DNA of 64,000 nucleotides, from positions 1,426,001 through 1,490,000 of the forward strand of contig NZ_QUBQ01000001.1 in NCBI RefSeq assembly GCF_003388735.1, read 5' to 3'. Each line of letters starts with the position of its first letter. Position 1 is the first letter of the stretch. Below are positions 37,103-45,383 of this stretch, in pieces. The DNA comes from Paenibacillus paeoniae (GTDB lineage Bacteria > Bacillota > Bacilli > Paenibacillales > Paenibacillaceae). A program made the translations under genes and the position numbers. The notes beneath the pieces were generated by a model that was given only the letters and a program-made list of their open reading frames with translations, did no database searches and was not told the DNA's origin.

Positions 37103-39388
37103 ATGGTGAAAAGCAGTATTTTGGGTTATCCGCGTATTGGAGCGGACCGTGAGTGGAAGAAAGCGCTGGAAGCATTCTGGGCTGGCAAGCTAGAGGAGTC
37201 GGCATTCGAGAACCAACTGCAGGACATCCGTTTGAATCATCTTCGCAAGCAAAAAGAGCGGGGTATCGACCTTATTCCGGTCAATGACTTCAGCTATTAT
37301 GATCATATACTGGATACAGCCGCTATGTTCGGCATCGTTCCGAAGCGTTTTGCCTATGAAGGCGGTGCTGTATCTCTTTCCGTTTATTATGGTATGGCTC
37401 GTGGAACGAAGGAAGCTACAGCAAGTGAAATGACAAAATGGTTCAATACGAACTATCACTACATCGTGCCTGAGCTTGACGGCGCAACGCCAGCGCTTAC
37501 GGAGAACAAACCGTTGAACGCATACCGTGAAGCAAAAGAAAAATTGGGCATCGAAGGCAAACCGGTTATCGTAGGTCCGCTGACGTTCCTGAAGCTGTCG
37601 AAAGGCTATGATGCATCTGAAACGGATGCATGGCTGGATCGCTTGCTGCCGCTTTACGTACAACTTCTGACAGAACTTGCAGAAGAGGGTGTGCAATGGG
37701 TTCAGATCGATGAGCCAATCCTGGTTACAAAAGTATCGGAAGCAGACATTGAGCGTCTTCGTAACATCTACGGAACTATTAATAAAGCTGTACCAGGCCT
37801 AAACATTTTGCTGCAAACGTATTTCGAGTCGGTGGAGAGCTACGAGGCTGTCGTACAGCTTCCAGTACAAGGCATTGGCCTCGACTTCGTACACGGCGGT
37901 ACTGCTAACCTTGCCGCAGTGAAACAGTTCGGCTTCCCGTCGGACAAGGTACTGGGCGCAGGCGTTATCGACGGCCGCGGCATCTGGAAAGCTTCCCTTC
38001 GTGAGAAGCTGTCGCTTGTACAAGAGCTTGCTGGACTTGTGTCCGCAGATCGCCTGATTGTACAATCCTCCAGCAGCTTGCTGCATGTACCGGTAACGGT
38101 AGGCAAAGAAACAAAGCTTCTTCCTGAGTTGAGGGGCGCACTTGCCTTTGCTGACGAGAAGCTGGAAGAAATCGTATTGCTGACAAAAGCATTGAACGCT
38201 GGTGAAGAGGCAATTGCTTCGGAAATCGAGCAATATGAGAAGGACGTTCTTGCATTGAGAGAGTCCAGCCAGCGTAATCGTGGCGACGTGAAACAAGCCG
38301 TAGCGGCGATCAGTGCGGGCGAACCTAGCCGTCTGCCGTTCGAAGAGCGTCATATCGCTCAACAAAACAAATGGCAGCTTCCAATCTTGCCGACAACGAC
38401 AATCGGCAGCTTCCCGCAATCCGCAGAAGTTCGCAAAGCGCGTCAATTGTGGCGCAAAGGCGAGTGGAGCGAAGCTCAATACGAAGCATTCATTCAAGAG
38501 CAAATCGATATCTGGATCAAGCTTCAAGAGGAAATTGGCATTGACGTACTTGTTCACGGTGAGTTCGAGCGTACGGATATGGTTGAGTTCTTCGGAGAGA
38601 AGCTCGCAGGATTCGCATTCACGCAATTCGGATGGGTTCAATCTTACGGCTCCCGCTGCGTGAAGCCGCCAGTTATTTTCGGTGACGTGGCATTCGAGCA
38701 AGCGATGACGGTCGAAGAGACGAAGTATGCGCAATCGAAGACAAACCGTCCGGTAAAAGGAATGCTGACAGGTCCAATTACAATCATGAACTGGTCGTTC
38801 GTGCGTGATGATATTACACGTGAACAGATCGCTTATCAACTGGCGTATGCTCTGAGACAAGAGGTTGAAGCGCTGGAGCAAGCAGGCATCGGCATGATTC
38901 AAGTGGATGAGCCGGCTGTCCGCGAAGGCTTGCCGCTGAAAGAAGCGGATCAAGCATCTTATCTGGCGTGGTCGGTGAAAGCTTTCCGTCTGACGACAGC
39001 TACAGTTCAGCCTGAGACGCAGATCCACACGCATATGTGCTACTGTGAATTCCATGACATGATCGGTTCCATTGAAGCAATGGATGCGGATGTTATCTCC
39101 ATCGAGACTTCCCGCAGCCACGGCGAACTGATTCACAGCTTCGAGGAGAACACTTACAAGCTGGGTATCGGACTTGGCGTATACGACATTCATAGCCCGC
39201 GTGTCCCAGGCGTTGAAGAAATGACGAACATGATCGACCGTGCTTTGCGCGTACTTGATCCGAAGTTGTTCTGGATCAACCCAGACTGCGGATTGAAGAC
39301 ACGCGGTCAAGAAGAGACAGTTGCTTCTTTGCGCAACATGGTTGAGGCTACACAAATCGCTCGTAATAAACATGCTGTACAGGTTTAA
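37103..39388 (+). CDS. metE: cobalamin-independent methionine synthase
   Basis: MetE transfers a methyl group from 5-methyltetrahydropteroyltri-glutamate to homocysteine, the last step of methionine synthesis. The 761-residue length is normal. The zinc ligands are visible as His644 and Cys646 (HMCYCEF) and Cys729 (NPDCGLKTRG). The N-terminal barrel starts SSILGYPRIGADREWKKALE. The frame opens at 37052, but AGGGGTG at 37088-37094 selects the ATG at 37103. Codon use is stronger than in neighbours, consistent with high expression. Control by the adjacent LysR protein is likely. Confidence 0.97.
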   Translation: MVKSSILGYPRIGADREWKKALEAFWAGKLEESAFENQLQDIRLNHLRKQKERGIDLIPVNDFSYYDHILDTAAMFGIVPKRFAYEGGAVSLSVYYGMARGTKEATASEMTKWFNTNYHYIVPELDGATPALTENKPLNAYREAKEKLGIEGKPVIVGPLTFLKLSKGYDASETDAWLDRLLPLYVQLLTELAEEGVQWVQIDEPILVTKVSEADIERLRNIYGTINKAVPGLNILLQTYFESVESYEAVVQLPVQGIGLDFVHGGTANLAAVKQFGFPSDKVLGAGVIDGRGIWKASLREKLSLVQELAGLVSADRLIVQSSSSLLHVPVTVGKETKLLPELRGALAFADEKLEEIVLLTKALNAGEEAIASEIEQYEKDVLALRESSQRNRGDVKQAVAAISAGEPSRLPFEERHIAQQNKWQLPILPTTTIGSFPQSAEVRKARQLWRKGEWSEAQYEAFIQEQIDIWIKLQEEIGIDVLVHGEFERTDMVEFFGEKLAGFAFTQFGWVQSYGSRCVKPPVIFGDVAFEQAMTVEETKYAQSKTNRPVKGMLTGPITIMNWSFVRDDITREQIAYQLAYALRQEVEALEQAGIGMIQVDEPAVREGLPLKEADQASYLAWSVKAFRLTTATVQPETQIHTHMCYCEFHDMIGSIEAMDADVISIETSRSHGELIHSFEENTYKLGIGLGVYDIHSPRVPGVEEMTNMIDRALRVLDPKLFWINPDCGLKTRGQEETVASLRNMVEATQIARNKHAVQV

Positions 39389-39436
39389 TACAAGTCTATT
39401 CCAAGTACAGAGACAGCGATTGGATAGAGTTTATAT

Positions 39437-39471
39437 AAAAGAGCAGGCGCTTAGGCGTTCTGCTCTTTTTT
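39437..39471 (+). terminator. terminator after metE
   Basis: AAAAGAGCAG at 39437-39446 pairs perfectly with CTGCTCTTTT at 39460-39469, with an inner GC/GC in the loop, then T. Confidence 0.92.
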
Positions 39472-39577
39472 ACATTTCCCCTTCTAGTGATCATAGCTCA
39501 TGCTTATCATTCACAAGAAATCTGCTATGATAGGAATTGAAAGTAAGTCGGAGTTCATCTAAACAGGAGAGAGCCTT

Positions 39578-40678
39578 ATGTCCAATACCTTAACAAAAGC
39601 GCAGCGACTGGCGATTGATCATATTTCTGAATACGCGCAATCCCGCAAAGATGATGCGCGCTCCATTATAAAAGAAGTGCTCGTTATGTCTAACATAACG
39701 GAAGAGAAGCTGGAGCAAGCGCTAGCGAACATGATGATGCATGCCCAGGTTGCCTTACATTTTCATCCGGATCGTTTGAACCCGAAGATGAAGAGTATTG
39801 CGGAAGCTTTGCTGGATGAAGGCGTCTATAAAAGTCAATTCGAGACGTTGCTGTCTAATGGCAGCGTATCCGCATATCCAGGCGGTCAAAGGGATCTATG
39901 GGAAGAGAAACTGTTCGGCGGGGCGTATCAGTTGGAGGGAACCGTTCATGCAGAGCGTCCCAAGTACGGTGCGCTCAACTTGATGCTTCATCCGGACGGA
40001 CCTGCCCCGCGGTTCGGATCATGTTATTTTCTATTGCACCCGCATGTCTCTGGACGTTGTACGTTCACCTATCTGGACTCGCATCAAGAGCGGGAGGAGA
40101 AGGGAAGCTACGAGCAATTCGACTTGGTGCTGGCAGCTTTGCTGAGCGACACGTTTACGAATGATTATGCGATCGGCGAGAAGGGCCTGACACCTGGCAG
40201 CTTGGTGGATCATTTGCTGAATGGTCTTGGTCTTCCGCTGCTCGATCCCTCCAAGCGGCCGGCGAATCGTAATTTGAACCATTACATAGAGACGCAAGTA
40301 CACGGAACGATTTCGTTGAAGGAAGATGTAGAGGCGCTTGTTGCCGATCCATCCTTTAAAGGTACAAAGATCGGTTTTTGGCTGGAGCGATTGTGCCAAT
40401 TGTATGCGATCAAGCTCTATTGGCATGGGGGCTTTTCTTTAGCCGTTGCAGATGTGCCTTCCGATTTCCGCGGGCCGACGATGCCCTCGCTGGCAGAGAG
40501 AATTGCTGTGAACGGTACCATTAATGCTTATGCCATCGGTGCAGCGGCAGCGGATGTAGTCAGGAATTCTGTTGCCTGGAGCCATAGAGGAAGTGCCAAA
40601 GAAGTGCTGCAAGAGTTGAAATTGTTGTGGCATGTACTCGTCCGTTATGGTAGTACCCTCCCGCTAGAAGAGGTATAA
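39578..40678 (+). CDS. DUF3626-family protein
   Basis: This 366-residue protein matches DUF3626, a family of unknown function, through the HFHPDRL motif near residue 62 and ERPKYGALNLMLHPDGPAPR near 127. The later YIETQVHGTISLKEDVEALV segment resembles the end of ADP-ribosyltransferase-like folds, where an Arg, an aromatic/Gly strand and a final Glu form the NAD site; that assignment is my inference. There is no signal peptide, so it acts in the cytosol. AGGAGAG precedes the ATG. It is a single gene with no obvious partner. Confidence 0.72.
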   Translation: MSNTLTKAQRLAIDHISEYAQSRKDDARSIIKEVLVMSNITEEKLEQALANMMMHAQVALHFHPDRLNPKMKSIAEALLDEGVYKSQFETLLSNGSVSAYPGGQRDLWEEKLFGGAYQLEGTVHAERPKYGALNLMLHPDGPAPRFGSCYFLLHPHVSGRCTFTYLDSHQEREEKGSYEQFDLVLAALLSDTFTNDYAIGEKGLTPGSLVDHLLNGLGLPLLDPSKRPANRNLNHYIETQVHGTISLKEDVEALVADPSFKGTKIGFWLERLCQLYAIKLYWHGGFSLAVADVPSDFRGPTMPSLAERIAVNGTINAYAIGAAAADVVRNSVAWSHRGSAKEVLQELKLLWHVLVRYGSTLPLEEV

Positions 40679-40686
40679 TAGATGGG

Positions 40687-40848
40687 CTAATCTCTAACCG
40701 ATGTGAAAAGCCAGATGATGACGCCGACTATCGTGCATACTAATAAAAGGAACAACAGGTTTCCCCATTTTGTTTTAGTTTTGACATGAGAATCATAGCG
40801 GTCTGGATTGCGGTCGAGAAAGCCGACTTCCAGTGTACTTAATCTATA
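40687..40848 (-). pseudogene. small one-helix membrane protein ORF without a canonical start codon
   Basis: On the minus strand an open frame ends at TAG (40687-40689) and encodes about 53 residues: a polar N-terminus (LEVGFLDRNPDRYDSHVK) and one hydrophobic helix (NLLFLLLVCTIVGVIIWLF). No ATG, GTG or TTG is in frame before the upstream stop. AAGGA (reverse complement of 40857-40861) is well placed for an ATA at 40846-40848; a CTG lies at 40831-40833. Either a non-standard start is used or the start codon has mutated. The composition looks like a real small protein. Confidence 0.4.
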
Positions 40849-40875
40849 TTTAGATCCTTAAAGGAGTAACGCCAT

Positions 40876-41325
40876 ATGACTTATCCCATAGTTGCTTACC
40901 AGAATGAAACCCATGATCAGTTGGTCGACATTTGGCACCGCGCAGTCCGTGCCACCCATCACTTTTTAACAGAGCAAGATATTCAATTCTTTTACAGTAT
41001 GGTAAGCGGCGGAGCGCTTGCCGAAGTGGAGATTTGGACTGCAGTTGATCAAGCAGGCAAGCCGCTTGGTTTTATCGGTCTTGAAGACAAGAAGATCGAA
41101 ATGCTGTTTGTCGATCCGCTTAGTCATGGACTGGGAATTGGCAAAGCTCTCTTGAACCATGCGATTCAATTAAAAGGCAATGATATTGAAGTTGATGTAA
41201 ATGAACAAAATGAAGGCGCACATACATTTTATCTCAAATGCGGCTTCCAGCAGATCGGACGTTCGCCGCTGGATGGTTCGGGAAAGCCGTTCCCACTGCT
41301 TCATCTGAAGCTGCGCTCCAAGTAA
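40876..41325 (+). CDS. GNAT-family acetyltransferase (YjaB-like)
   Basis: This 149-residue protein has the compact GNAT fold with acetyl-CoA loop HGLGIGKALLNHAI and the C-terminal VNEQNEGAHTFYLKCGFQQI. The N-terminal LVDIWHRAVRATHHFLTEQD resembles the E. coli YjaB/PhnO type. AAGGAG precedes the ATG. The acceptor is unknown. Confidence 0.88.
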   Translation: MTYPIVAYQNETHDQLVDIWHRAVRATHHFLTEQDIQFFYSMVSGGALAEVEIWTAVDQAGKPLGFIGLEDKKIEMLFVDPLSHGLGIGKALLNHAIQLKGNDIEVDVNEQNEGAHTFYLKCGFQQIGRSPLDGSGKPFPLLHLKLRSK

Positions 41326-41355
41326 GTCAGTGCCAACAGCTAAGTTCTCGGCAGT

Positions 41356-41559
41356 TTAATAGAAAATACCGCTCAGCAGAAAAATGATGCCGACAAAAAT
41401 AGCTACGATACCGCCAAACTTGGTCATCAGCAGATAACCTTCGCTTGGTTCAGAGTCGCCCTTTACTTTCCAGCCCTCATTGATATACCAAGCAAAATCC
41501 GGCTTTATAAGGTTAAGGATGCCTAATGCAATGAAGATCAAGCCAAAAAATACGAACAT
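41356..41559 (-). CDS. small membrane protein, DUF6199-like
   Basis: This 67-residue protein has two hydrophobic segments (FVFFGLIFIALGILNLI and FGGIVAIFVGIIFLLSGIF) separated by a polar loop with WKVKGDSEPSEGY, which I associate with DUF6199. A longer frame opens at 41592, but AAAGGAGTGG just upstream selects the ATG at 41559. Function unknown. Confidence 0.7.
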   Translation of the reverse strand: MFVFFGLIFIALGILNLIKPDFAWYINEGWKVKGDSEPSEGYLLMTKFGGIVAIFVGIIFLLSGIFY

Positions 41560-41649
41560 TCGATCCACTCCTTTACAAAGAAATACGCACAATACAAGGA
41601 CAAGATTCCAATATGTTCCTGATGTTGATTCGGATTGTCCATTATGGAA

Positions 41650-41687
41650 AACCGTCGCAAGCGAATAAGCTTAGGCGGTTATTTCTT
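41650..41687 (+). terminator. hairpin upstream of the permease pair
   Basis: AACCGTC at 41650-41656 pairs with GGCGGTT at 41674-41680, and AAGC/GCTT forms an inner stem. A T-rich stretch follows (ATTTCTTT). It lies before a TATAAT at 41729-41734 that may serve the permease genes, so it may insulate them from upstream transcription. Confidence 0.5.
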
Positions 41688-41776
41688 TATGTAAATTTTT
41701 GGACTTATGAAATGAAGAAAGTTAAAGCTATAATAAATTCATCCAAATAATAGTAGAGAGAGAAGGGACATTCACT

Positions 41777-42664
41777 ATGCCGAAAGCGGCACAGATGACC
41801 ATTATTATTCCGGGCATTCTTCTGTTGGTATGTCTATTCGCCATGATGCCGGTCGTGCTTCACTTCGGCCCGGGCGACGGTGGGCTGCAGTTTTCATGGG
41901 GTCAAGGATTTCAAAGCTTAAAAGATTACATCACAGGTCTGGGAACAGGGGAATCATTCACCTATTATTCTGGCAAGAACGAGCATCATTTCTGGGAGCG
42001 AATTGGCAGCTACTTTCTCACTTCATTCTATTATGTGGCAGCTGCAAGTATACTGGGCTCAGCCATTGGCATATTCGTAGGTATCTATTTTGCGGTATCG
42101 AAGGCGGGTTGGGCGAAGAGCATCGCTGATTTTGTTGGCGCGTTGCCTGATTTTGTAATCGTGCTGATCCTTCAATTTATCATTGTGCTTATTGCCAAAG
42201 AAACCGGGGTCGTCTTGTTTGAAGTTGCAACATTAAGCGCGGATGATCCGGCGGTCGTGCTTCCGCTTCTCGCGATGATCATTATTCCGGCTAATTACAT
42301 GGTTCGCAATGTAGCGATGCAGATGAAGCTGACGCTAACGGAAGATTACATCAGCAACGCCAAAGCAAAAGGCTTGGGCAAGATATATATTATTTTTTAT
42401 CACGGCTTGCCAAATGTACTGCCTTATGTAAAGGGCGATCTGCATAAGCTGATGGGCATTGTGATGGGCAATCTGTTTATCGTTGAGTATCTATTCAACA
42501 ACAAAGGGGTGTCCATACTCCTATTCGCCCATGCGTTCGTTGGAGGAGAGTATCAATATGACATCGTAGTAAACGGATTATTTTCATTTCTGCTCCTTTA
42601 TGGGCTGGGCTACGCCTTATTGAGAGCATTTTTATATGGGGTAGGGAAGGTGTTTCTACGATGA
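41777..42664 (+). CDS. peptide/nickel-type ABC transporter permease (DppB-like), orphan pair
   Basis: This 295-residue protein has about six membrane segments and the BPD_transp_1 EAA-like loop (EDYISNAKAKGLGKIYIIFY) that contacts an ATPase. A long extracytoplasmic stretch follows the first membrane segment (residues about 32-75), which is typical of DppB/OppB. It overlaps the next permease by 4 bases. No ATPase or binding protein is encoded next to them, so the pair must share components encoded elsewhere or be degraded. AGAGAGAAGGGA precedes the ATG. Confidence 0.82.
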   Translation: MPKAAQMTIIIPGILLLVCLFAMMPVVLHFGPGDGGLQFSWGQGFQSLKDYITGLGTGESFTYYSGKNEHHFWERIGSYFLTSFYYVAAASILGSAIGIFVGIYFAVSKAGWAKSIADFVGALPDFVIVLILQFIIVLIAKETGVVLFEVATLSADDPAVVLPLLAMIIIPANYMVRNVAMQMKLTLTEDYISNAKAKGLGKIYIIFYHGLPNVLPYVKGDLHKLMGIVMGNLFIVEYLFNNKGVSILLFAHAFVGGEYQYDIVVNGLFSFLLLYGLGYALLRAFLYGVGKVFLR

Positions 42665-43578
42665 ACAAGACGCTGCTTGTTGGCTTGGTGGTTACCGGAA
42701 TGATGATTTTCATCGGCCTCTTCGGGCCGCTGCTTGCTCCGTATGGGATAGACGATCAACTTAAAATTGAATACATTGTGGACGAGGACGGGAAAGGCAT
42801 GGTCATTGCGCCTCCTGTTGCCCCCAATGCGGAATATCCGCTAGGAACAGATAAGAATGGCTACGATCTTCTGACAAAGCTGCTGTATGGCGCTAAATAT
42901 ACGATCTTCCTAGCGATTGGCATTGCCATTGCCCGCGTAGTTATCGGGGGCTGGATCGGATTGATGCTTGGTTATTACGGTAAAGGGGAAAAGAAAAAGA
43001 AGGGTCAATCGTTCTGGAGCATGCTGAACGGCATTCCGATCTTTCTGATCGTATGGCTGATCTTGATCGGCATATCCATTAATCCGAATGCCTCGCCGTT
43101 CATGATGTCCTTGCTGCTTGCTGTCGTGTTGCTTATCATTGGCGTGCCGTCTGTAGCCACGACCGTGAAAGAAAAAACGGAGGTCATACGCGAGAAGCAG
43201 TTCGTTCAGGCGTCTGAATCGCTTGGGGCGGGAGGCTGGAAGATCATTCGCTCCCATCTGCTTCCGCATCTGAAGGAGAGCTTCCTCATCTTGATTGTGC
43301 AAGAAATTATACTGATCCTGACCTTGTTCGGGCAGCTGGCCATCTTCCATATCTTCGTCGGCGGCACCACGATGTATCCCGATCCGGCCGAATATTATAG
43401 CCGCACGAACGAGTGGGGCGGATTGATTGGACAGAACCGGATGAATTTTTACGTGAACCAATGGATCTTTTATGTGCCTCTTGTTGCTTATGTTGCACTT
43501 ATTCTCGGTTTCCATCTGGTATCCAAAGGTTTGGAGAAGCGCTACGGCACCATGTTCTCCAAGCATTCGCGACTATAA
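42661..43578 (+). CDS. peptide/nickel-type ABC transporter permease (DppC-like), orphan pair
   Basis: This 305-residue permease starts at an ATGA overlap with the previous gene. It shows the OppC-type N-terminal helix followed by the NAEYPLGTDKNGYDLLTKLL loop and the ATPase-contact loop KQFVQASESLGAGGWKIIRS. Its last third is divergent, with an extra extracytoplasmic insertion (GGTTMYPDPAEYYSRTNEWG). A strong terminator follows, so the transcript ends with the two permeases. Confidence 0.82.
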   Translation: MNKTLLVGLVVTGMMIFIGLFGPLLAPYGIDDQLKIEYIVDEDGKGMVIAPPVAPNAEYPLGTDKNGYDLLTKLLYGAKYTIFLAIGIAIARVVIGGWIGLMLGYYGKGEKKKKGQSFWSMLNGIPIFLIVWLILIGISINPNASPFMMSLLLAVVLLIIGVPSVATTVKEKTEVIREKQFVQASESLGAGGWKIIRSHLLPHLKESFLILIVQEIILILTLFGQLAIFHIFVGGTTMYPDPAEYYSRTNEWGGLIGQNRMNFYVNQWIFYVPLVAYVALILGFHLVSKGLEKRYGTMFSKHSRL

Positions 43579-43588
43579 GGACTCGAAA

Positions 43589-43620
43589 AACGGATAATCA
43601 TGGATTGTCCGTTTTTTTGT
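43589..43620 (+). terminator. terminator after the permease pair
   Basis: AACGGATAATC at 43589-43599 pairs with GATTGTCCGTT at 43603-43613 with one G-U, loop ATG, then seven T. Confidence 0.92.
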
Positions 43621-43646
43621 GCGATCAAGAAGTTAGAATTCATTCA

Positions 43647-43702
43647 TTGACAAATACCAAGTAAGTTTATATGATATATTGTATTAACTGACTGACCAGT
43701 CA
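43647..43702 (+). promoter_or_regulatory. promoter and TetR-type operator of the peptide ABC operon
   Basis: TTGACA at 43647-43652, a 17-base spacer and TATGAT at 43670-43675 make a near-consensus promoter. TGACTG AC CAGTCA, a 14-base inverted repeat at 43689-43702, lies just after it and just before the ribosome site of the TetR gene. Autorepression by the TetR protein is the simplest reading. Confidence 0.75.
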
Positions 43703-43722
43703 ATCGGAAGGGGCTGATTTTC

Positions 43723-44355
43723 ATTTCTACCAGTCAACCTATATCTCAGCGTGATGTACGCAGGGAGCAGCTGCTTGCCGTAGCTGTCGAACGCTTTGCC
43801 AAGCATGGCTATCATCGAACCAAGATTTCGGATATCGTCGAGCAGGCGGGTGTTTCGCAAGGAACCTTCTATTGGCATTTCAAAAGCAAGCAAGAAATTG
43901 CCCTCGAAATTATAAGAGCCGGCCGAGAGGGACTGCTTGCGGTCATTAATCAGGGCTACCCAACAGAAGGGCGTTCGGTTGAGGAAATGGTTCGTCGTTC
44001 TCAGCGATTGCTGAAAAATATTTTTGAATTTGCGGCAGAGAATCGTTATTTCATGGAGCTGCTGCTGACAGAAAGCGGGGCGGAGGACGTCATCCGCGTC
44101 GCAATCAGAGAAACACGGATAGATATGCAAACAGCCTTCCGCAGCAATATCAAGCGGGCTGTGGAGCTAGACATGCTGCCGAATACAATTGATCTGGATA
44201 TGAGATCGGCTTTTCTAGTAAGCCTGCTTGAAGGCGTCATTGCCAGATGGCTGATCGGTCCTGTAGTCGATGAATCCAAGCTTCAGCAGTTGTCTCCGGA
44301 GGAGCTGGCTGCTGAGACGGTGCGATTCGAATTTTTCGGATTGCTTGGGATCTAG
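43723..44355 (+). CDS. TetR/AcrR-family regulator with a putative ATT start
   Basis: The 210-residue frame has a complete TetR DNA-binding domain (LLAVAVERFAKHGYHRTKIS then DIVEQAGVSQGTFYWHFKSK) and an all-helical ligand domain. The frame is closed by TGA at 43693-43695, and between that stop and the helix-turn-helix there is no ATG, GTG or TTG. GGAAGGGG at 43706-43713 sits 9 bases before ATT at 43723, which I take as the start; CTG at 43714 is too close. The next in-frame ATG (43987) would remove the DNA-binding domain. ATT starts are rare and tend to limit translation. It heads the permease/ATPase operon, 17 bases before the next gene, and probably represses it. Confidence 0.82.
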   Translation: MSTSQPISQRDVRREQLLAVAVERFAKHGYHRTKISDIVEQAGVSQGTFYWHFKSKQEIALEIIRAGREGLLAVINQGYPTEGRSVEEMVRRSQRLLKNIFEFAAENRYFMELLLTESGAEDVIRVAIRETRIDMQTAFRSNIKRAVELDMLPNTIDLDMRSAFLVSLLEGVIARWLIGPVVDESKLQQLSPEELAAETVRFEFFGLLGI

Positions 44356-44372
44356 AAGAAGGGAGATATATC

Positions 44373-45383
44373 TTGCTACGTTACACATTGCGAAGGCTTT
44401 TAGTCATGATACCCAGCTTGCTTGGCATCGTAGTCGTGACATTCATCCTTACTCGTGTATTGCCAGGCGATCCTGCCTTAATGATTACAGGCGAGCAGGC
44501 TTTGCCTGAATTTGTAGAGCAGGTACGGAAGGAATACGGCTTTGATCAACCGTTAATCGTCCAATTCGGCTCCTACATGAAACAGCTGGTACAAGGAGAT
44601 TTCGGCTATGCCTGGCATACCGGACATGCTGTACTGGATGATCTTGCGACAAGATTTCCAGCTACAGTAGAGCTGACCTTGGCGAGTATGGCGATTGCAC
44701 TGCTTGTTGCTTTGCCAATAGGTGTGCTAGCAGCATCACGCAAGGACTCCATGTTGGATCACACGGCCCGCGTTTTGTCGCTGATAGGCTCATCCGTCCC
44801 TATTTTTTGGCTGGGCTTGCTGATGATCTCGCTCTTCTATGCTTCCCTTGGCTGGCTTCCTGCTCCAATAGGCAGAATTAGCGGCGGCATTCATCCTCCA
44901 ACGCATACAACAGGCTTATATGTGGTGGATAGCTTGCTTAGCTGGGATATGACAGCTTTGAAAAACTCGATTGCTCATTTGATCATGCCGGCACTTTGTC
45001 TCAGCATGGGTACAATGGCAGTCGTCATGAGAATGATTAGGACAAGCATGCTGGATGTAACCGAGCAAGACTATATGAGGACAGCACGTGCAAAGGGCTT
45101 GTCCGAGCGCAAGATCGTGTTCAAGCATGGACTTGTGAATGCCTTTATTCCAGCACTTACGATGATTGGACTGCAATTTGGCTCGTTGCTGGGCGGCGCT
45201 GTCATTACCGAGACGATCTTCGCTTGGCCGGGTGTAGGCAATTATGTCACAGAATCCATATTGGCTGCGGACTACGCTCCGATTCAGGCGATGACGTTGA
45301 TCAGTGCCGTGCTGTATGGTCTAATTAACCTCGCTGTAGAGCTGATCTACGGCGTGCTTGATCCGAGGGTGCGCTATGAATAA
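44373..45383 (+). CDS. peptide/nickel ABC transporter permease (DppB/OppB type)
   Basis: This 336-residue permease has six predicted membrane segments, the N-terminal LRYTLRRLLVMIPSLLGIVV helix, the RVLPGDPALMITGEQ loop, the ATPase-contact loop YMRTARAKGLSERKIVFKHG and the C-terminal VITETIFAWPGVGNYVTESI signature. It starts with TTG after AAGGGAG. It is the second gene of the TetR-led operon and overlaps the next gene by 8 bases. The substrate class is peptides or nickel/metal chelates; the sequence does not decide. Confidence 0.93.
   Translation: MLRYTLRRLLVMIPSLLGIVVVTFILTRVLPGDPALMITGEQALPEFVEQVRKEYGFDQPLIVQFGSYMKQLVQGDFGYAWHTGHAVLDDLATRFPATVELTLASMAIALLVALPIGVLAASRKDSMLDHTARVLSLIGSSVPIFWLGLLMISLFYASLGWLPAPIGRISGGIHPPTHTTGLYVVDSLLSWDMTALKNSIAHLIMPALCLSMGTMAVVMRMIRTSMLDVTEQDYMRTARAKGLSERKIVFKHGLVNAFIPALTMIGLQFGSLLGGAVITETIFAWPGVGNYVTESILAADYAPIQAMTLISAVLYGLINLAVELIYGVLDPRVRYE

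Noticed and set aside
37799-39373. A 524-codon open frame on the minus strand inside metE
   Set aside because: It is antisense to a certain metE gene, has no ribosome site and a Cys/Arg/Leu-rich composition typical of shadow frames.
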